This document shows, one piece after another, positions 60,179-64,000 of a stretch of 64,000 bases of DNA; positions within the stretch are counted from its first letter, which is position 1; every line of letters begins with the position of its first letter. The notes under the pieces are model-generated. The model had not been told where the DNA came from, ran no database searches, and saw only the letters and a list, made by a program, of their open reading frames with translations. Both the position numbers and the translations under genes were made by a program. Source of the DNA: Streptomyces sulfonofaciens (GTDB lineage Bacteria > Actinomycetota > Actinomycetes > Streptomycetales > Streptomycetaceae); the NCBI RefSeq assembly GCF_014656295.1, contig NZ_BNCD01000009.1, positions 159,928-223,927 of the forward strand, read 5' to 3'.

Positions 60179-60895
60179 TCAGCCCCCGGCGCCCCCACGG
60201 CCCCCGCCCCCGTTCCCGCCTTCGCGCTCGCCTTCGCCCTCACCCTCGCCCGGCGGCGGCCCGGCGCGGCCCTGGCGAAGATCGCGCACGGCGTTCTCCA
60301 GCTCGGTGATCCGGTCGGCCAGTGCCGGTGTCGTCGGGCCGTCGCTCTCGCGGAGCAGCGACTCGATCTGCATGAGCCGCCAGGTGATCTCGGTGAGCCG
60401 TTCCGCCTGGCCCGTGCCCTCTGACTGGTCCGTGATCAGCAGCCGGCGGAGCTGCTCGGTCTGCACGGCGAGCTGGCGGTTCTTGCGGTGCAGCTCCAGG
60501 AAGACGTTGACCTTGGTGCGCAGCACCCAGGGGTCGATGGGCTTGGCCAGGAAGTCGGCGGCGCCCACGGCGTACCCGCGGTAGGCGTAGTCGGGGTCGA
60601 CGTCGGTGCCGGTGAGCAGGATGATCGGCACGTCCTTGGTCTGGTCGAGCCGCTTGATGTTCCCGGCGGTCTCGAAGCCGTCCATGCCCGGCATCAGGAT
60701 GTCGAGCAGCACGACGGCGAACTGCTGCCGCAGCATCGCCTTCAGCGCCTCCTCACCGGAGCGCGCGAACACCACCCGCTGGCCGAGCGGTCCGAGTACC
60801 GCCGCCAGCGCCACCAGGTTCTCCTCCATGTCGTCGACGATGAGGATGCTCGACCTGTCCGGTGTGGGTGCGGCAGGGGGTGCGGGTGTGGTCAT
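60179..60895 (-). CDS. Response regulator with coiled-coil output, OsaB-like
   Basis: A 238-residue protein. The receiver domain (about 15-130) has the acidic pair DD at 21-22, phospho-acceptor D65 in VLLDILMPGMDG, the conserved T (LLTGTD) and K (FLAKPIDPW). There is no DNA-binding domain: residues 135-210 look like coiled coil (FLELHRKNRQLAVQTEQLRR) and the tail is Gly/Glu-rich. The ATG at 60895 overlaps the stop of the hybrid kinase (ATGA). This pairing recalls OsaA/OsaB of S. coelicolor, needed for osmotic adaptation; the orthology is inferred from architecture only. Confidence 0.88.
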   Translation of the reverse strand: MTTPAPPAAPTPDRSSILIVDDMEENLVALAAVLGPLGQRVVFARSGEEALKAMLRQQFAVVLLDILMPGMDGFETAGNIKRLDQTKDVPIILLTGTDVDPDYAYRGYAVGAADFLAKPIDPWVLRTKVNVFLELHRKNRQLAVQTEQLRRLLITDQSEGTGQAERLTEITWRLMQIESLLRESDGPTTPALADRITELENAVRDLRQGRAGPPPGEGEGEGEREGGNGGGGRGGAGG

Positions 60896-63800
60896 GGGGC
60901 GTTTCCTGGTGGTGCGTGTGTGTCGTCATCCTCCGGCGACCGCCCCGCGGCGGCCCCGGGGGGCGCGGACCGCTCGTGCGCGGTGTGCCGGTCCGGCCCT
61001 CGGCCGCCGGCGTCCGCGCCGACCCGCCGATCAGGTCCACGAGCGGTGTCCGGGCCGGGAGCCGCGCCCCCGCCGGTGTCCCCGACGGGCTGCTGGTCCC
61101 CTTCCGGGCGGGGACCTCGATCGGCCTCCCGGTCCGCCCGCCGGGCCGGCTCCTGCCCGCCGTCGCCCGCGGCGGCCCCGGCCCGGGCCCGGGCCCCGGT
61201 CTCCGTGGCGTCCCGCGAGTCGAGCTGCTCGAAGATGGCGGACAGCAACTGGTCGACGTTCACCGGCTTCGGCACGTATCCGTCCGCGCCGGCCTCGATG
61301 GCCTTCTCCCGGTCGCCCGGCATGGCCTTGGCGGTGAGCGCGATGACCGGCAGGTCGGCCAGGCGCGGGGTGCCCCGGATGGTGCGGATCGCCTCGTAGC
61401 CGTCGATCTCCGGCATCATGATGTCCATCAGCACCAGCGAGATCTCCGGCGAGCGGTCCAGCACCTCGAAGCCCTCCCGGCCGTTCTCGGCGTACTTCAC
61501 CGAGATACCGACCCGGCCGAGCATGTGCGTGAGGGCGAAGACGTTGCGGATGTCGTCGTCGACGATGAGGATGTGCCGCCCGGTGAGGACCCGGCCCGGC
61601 CGGCCGCTCAGCCACTGCTTGAGCCGGGTCGTCTCCGGCCAGGTGTCCTCGCGCTCGCGTTCGTCGCTGGTGCGGGGCAGCGACGGGACATGGGCACCCG
61701 GCGGCGTCACGTCGCTCACCGGCTGCTCGGTCCCGGCCGCGTCCCGGCCCCGGTGCCCGTGCTCCGGAAGCACCGGCGGGGTCCCCGCGGAGGCGAGGAC
61801 GTCGTCCACCCGGCCCACGCCGCTGGGGGCCCGGGCCGTGCGGGCGCCGTCCGAAAGCTCGACCGCCGCACCGGGCTCCGCCGCCGCACCGGGCTCCGCG
61901 TCCGTCCGCACCCGCGGCACCTTCTCCACGTACCGCTCCGGGCCGCCGAGCTGCGGGGTCGCGCTGCCCGACGCGGCCGCCAGCGACCTGCTGGGCAGCC
62001 GGGCCGGCACGTAGAGGGTGAAGCGCGAGCCGACGCCCTCCTCGCTCTCGGCGTCGATCCGGCCGCCGAGCAGTCCGGCGATCTCCCTGCTGATCGACAG
62101 GCCGAGTCCGGTGCCGCCGTACTTGCGGTTGGTGGTGCCCTCGGACTGCTGGAACGCCTCGAACACCACCGACAGCTTCTCGGGCGGGATGCCGATGCCG
62201 GTGTCCTTCACGGAGAAGGCGAGGACGGACTCGGCCTCCCGCAGCGTCTCCTCCTCGAAGCGGTCCGGCGCCACTCCCTCCACGCGCAGCTCGATGCCTC
62301 CGGAGTTGGTGAACTTCACCGCGTTGGACAGCAGGTTGCGCAGCACCTGCTGGAGGCGCTGCTCGTCGGAGTACAGCTCGCGCGGCACGTTCTCGCCGAC
62401 GGCGATGTCGAAGCCGAGGCCGCGGTCGATGGTGAGCGGCCGGAAGGTGGCGTGCACGTAGTCGAGCAGCTTGGTCAGCGGCAGTTCCTTGGGGCGGACG
62501 TCCATCCGGCCGGCCTCGACCTTCGACAGGTCCAGGATGTCGTTGATCAGTTGCAGCAGGTCGGAGCCGGCGCGGTGGATGGTGCTCGCGAAGTCGACCT
62601 CCTGGTCGGAGAGCCGGTTGTCAGGGTTGTCGGCGAGCAGCCTGGCCAGGATGAGCAGCGAGTTGAGCGGGGTGCGCAGCTCGTGCGACATATTGGCGAG
62701 GAACTCCGACTTGTACTGCGAGGAGGTGGCGAGCAGGGCGGCCTTCTCCTCCAGCTCGGCGTTGGAGCGCTGGAGCTCGTCGGAGCGCTTGCGCAGCTCG
62801 GAGGTGAGGCGCTGGGACTCCGACAGGAGCGCCTCCGTACGGGCGTTGGCGAGGATGGTGTTGAACGAGACGCCGATGGTGTGCGCGAACTGGTCGACGA
62901 AGGTGAGCTGGATCTCGTTGAAGGTGCTGAACGAGGCGAGCTCGATGACGCCCAGCATCCGGTCCTCGAAGAGGATCGGCAGGATGAGGATGCTCGACGC
63001 CGGTGAGGCGCCGAGGCCCGAGCGCACGGTCACGTAGTCCGGCGGGGCGTCGTCGATGAGGATGCGCTTCTTCTCCCGCACCACCTGGGCTATCAGGCCG
63101 CGCAGCGGCGAGTCCGCCCGCAGGTCCTCGCGGCCGCGCCCGCCGATGCCGTAGTCGGCGATGAGTTCCAGGCCCTCGCGGGGCTCGCTCGCGGAGTCGA
63201 CCAGGAAGAAGACCTCGGAGTGCGCGTTCACCAGCGGGGCCAGCTCACGCAGGATCAGGTCGGCGACCTCCACCAGGTCCCGGTGCCCCTGCATCAGGCC
63301 CGCGATACGGGTCAGGTTGGACTCCAGCCAGTCCTTGGTGCGGGTGGTCTCCCGCAGGTTGGACACCATGAGGTTGACGTTGTCCTTGAGGTCGGCGACC
63401 TCGCCCTGCGCCTCCACCGTGACGGAGCGGGACATGTCGCCCTTGGCCACGGCGCTGGCGACCTCGCCGATCGCGCGGACCTGCGTGGTGAGGTTCAGTG
63501 CCAGTTCGTTGACGCCGGTGGTCAGCCGCATCCAGTTGCCGGAGACGCCCTCGACCCGGGCCTGGCCGCCGAGCCGTCCCTCGCTGCCCACCTCGCGTGC
63601 CACCCGCGTGACCTCGGAGGAGAAGGACCCCAGCGTGTCCACCATGGTGTTGAGGGTGGTCTTGAGCTCCAGGATCTCGCCCCGGGCGTCCACGTCGATC
63701 TTCTTCGACAGATCACCGTTCGCCACCGCCGTGGCGACCTGGGCGATGTTGCGCACCTGCGACGTCAGGTTCGACGCCATGAAGTTCACATTGTCCGTGA

Positions 63801-64000
63801 GGTCCTTCCACACCCCCGAGACATCCCGCACCTGGGCCCGGCCGCCCAGATCGCCCTCGGTGCCGACCTCGCGGGACACCCGCGTCACCTCGTCGGCGAA
63901 CGCCGACAACTGGTCCACCATCGTGTTGAGGGTGGTCTTGAGCTCCAGGATCTCGCCCCGGGCGTCCACGTCGATCTTCTTCGACAGATCACCGTTCGCC
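60892..64000 (-). CDS. Hybrid sensor histidine kinase with HAMP repeats, OsaA-like (5' end outside window)
   Basis: At least 1036 residues; the N-terminus is beyond 64000. In order: tandem HAMP-type repeats (ELKTTLNTMVD recurs every 92 residues), a GAF-like domain (about 62900-63250), a coiled coil (SELRKRSDELQRSNAELEEK), and HisKA with FLANMSHELRTPLNSL. HATPase_c follows with LLSNAVKFTNSGGIEL and KYGGTGLGLSISREIAGL. A C-terminal receiver domain has LVLMDIMMPEIDGYE, then a disordered tail. Such soluble poly-HAMP kinases can sense osmotic stress. The near-identical HAMP repeats at DNA level are a possible assembly hazard at the window edge. It overlaps the response regulator gene by 4 bp. Confidence 0.9.
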   Translation of the reverse strand, partial: ANGDLSKKIDVDARGEILELKTTLNTMVDQLSAFADEVTRVSREVGTEGDLGGRAQVRDVSGVWKDLTDNVNFMASNLTSQVRNIAQVATAVANGDLSKKIDVDARGEILELKTTLNTMVDTLGSFSSEVTRVAREVGSEGRLGGQARVEGVSGNWMRLTTGVNELALNLTTQVRAIGEVASAVAKGDMSRSVTVEAQGEVADLKDNVNLMVSNLRETTRTKDWLESNLTRIAGLMQGHRDLVEVADLILRELAPLVNAHSEVFFLVDSASEPREGLELIADYGIGGRGREDLRADSPLRGLIAQVVREKKRILIDDAPPDYVTVRSGLGASPASSILILPILFEDRMLGVIELASFSTFNEIQLTFVDQFAHTIGVSFNTILANARTEALLSESQRLTSELRKRSDELQRSNAELEEKAALLATSSQYKSEFLANMSHELRTPLNSLLILARLLADNPDNRLSDQEVDFASTIHRAGSDLLQLINDILDLSKVEAGRMDVRPKELPLTKLLDYVHATFRPLTIDRGLGFDIAVGENVPRELYSDEQRLQQVLRNLLSNAVKFTNSGGIELRVEGVAPDRFEEETLREAESVLAFSVKDTGIGIPPEKLSVVFEAFQQSEGTTNRKYGGTGLGLSISREIAGLLGGRIDAESEEGVGSRFTLYVPARLPSRSLAAASGSATPQLGGPERYVEKVPRVRTDAEPGAAAEPGAAVELSDGARTARAPSGVGRVDDVLASAGTPPVLPEHGHRGRDAAGTEQPVSDVTPPGAHVPSLPRTSDEREREDTWPETTRLKQWLSGRPGRVLTGRHILIVDDDIRNVFALTHMLGRVGISVKYAENGREGFEVLDRSPEISLVLMDIMMPEIDGYEAIRTIRGTPRLADLPVIALTAKAMPGDREKAIEAGADGYVPKPVNVDQLLSAIFEQLDSRDATETGARARAGAAAGDGGQEPARRADREADRGPRPEGDQQPVGDTGGGAAPGPDTARGPDRRVGADAGGRGPDRHTAHERSAPPGAAAGRSPEDDDTHAPPGNAP
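63647..64000. repeat. 276-bp coding repeat (HAMP unit) in the hybrid kinase gene
   Basis: 78 bp are identical between 63647-63724 and 63923-64000, a period of 276 bp or 92 codons. Between these blocks the units have diverged. More units probably continue past the window edge. Confidence 0.85.

Overview
This is a very GC-rich actinobacterial window that reads like a Streptomyces chromosome. The evidence is codon bias (third positions nearly always G or C), a SsgA-like sporulation protein, a sigma factor nearly identical to remembered HrdD, a GlpR membrane protein next to a gephyrin-like Glp, a tricorn-type peptidase, and at least ten genes whose start codon sits 6-8 nt after a TANNNT box, as expected for leaderless transcripts. 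No prophage, transposase, CRISPR array or biosynthetic gene cluster was seen. All database-style statements come from memory; no search was run.

Layout. 1-9.8 kb: the end of a penicillin-binding protein, a methyltransferase, an SDR oxidoreductase, a decayed FUSC-type transporter, a TetR regulator, an EamA transporter, a SsgA-like protein and a 1205-residue tricorn-like peptidase with a small acidic partner gene. 10.2-13.6 kb: a tightly overlapping operon of Baeyer-Villiger-type monooxygenase, alpha/beta hydrolase and SDR, divergent from a MerR regulator. This gene content resembles the mycobacterial MymA-LipR-SadH set. 14.5-17.3 kb: an acetyltransferase, an ArsR-type regulator, then about 1.3 kb of decayed DNA (PEP mutase remnant, frameshifted Phd-like antitoxin) ending at a tRNA-Ala(CGC).

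17.5-24.6 kb: a minus-strand housekeeping run galU - glp (MoeA family) - moaC - mogA - rimJ - glpR, divergent from 5-formyltetrahydrofolate cyclo-ligase. It joins molybdenum cofactor genes with the gephyrin-like division factor and its membrane receptor. 24.8-36.7 kb: a penicillin-acylase-family enzyme, a cation/proton antiporter, an FmdB zinc-ribbon protein preceded by a CIRCE-like heat-shock operator, MTA phosphorylase, a SAF-domain protein, MscL, LtrA and an L,D-transpeptidase lipoprotein. 36.9-44.1 kb: a DUF6227-type protein, the fruR-fruK-fruA fructose operon, and hrdD with a near-perfect sigma-R-type promoter.

44.3-54 kb: an acetyltransferase, MarR, an MFS exporter and TetR, a secreted M6-type metalloprotease, a DUF2267 protein, and an Hsp20 gene whose promoter spans a RheA-type operator and faces a putative regulator gene, followed by a ketopantoate-reductase-like enzyme. 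54-64 kb: a broken enolase-superfamily gene, a secreted trypsin-like protease, a LytR-CpsA-Psr protein, a fused deacetylase/glycosyltransferase whose deacetylase metal ligands are gone, and an OsaB-like response regulator overlapping a giant OsaA-like hybrid kinase that runs off the window.

Recurring themes are cell-envelope and division proteins, stress regulation (CIRCE, RheA-type, sigma-R-type and osmotic two-component elements), and many short tandem repeats with different unit lengths in the intergenic gaps.
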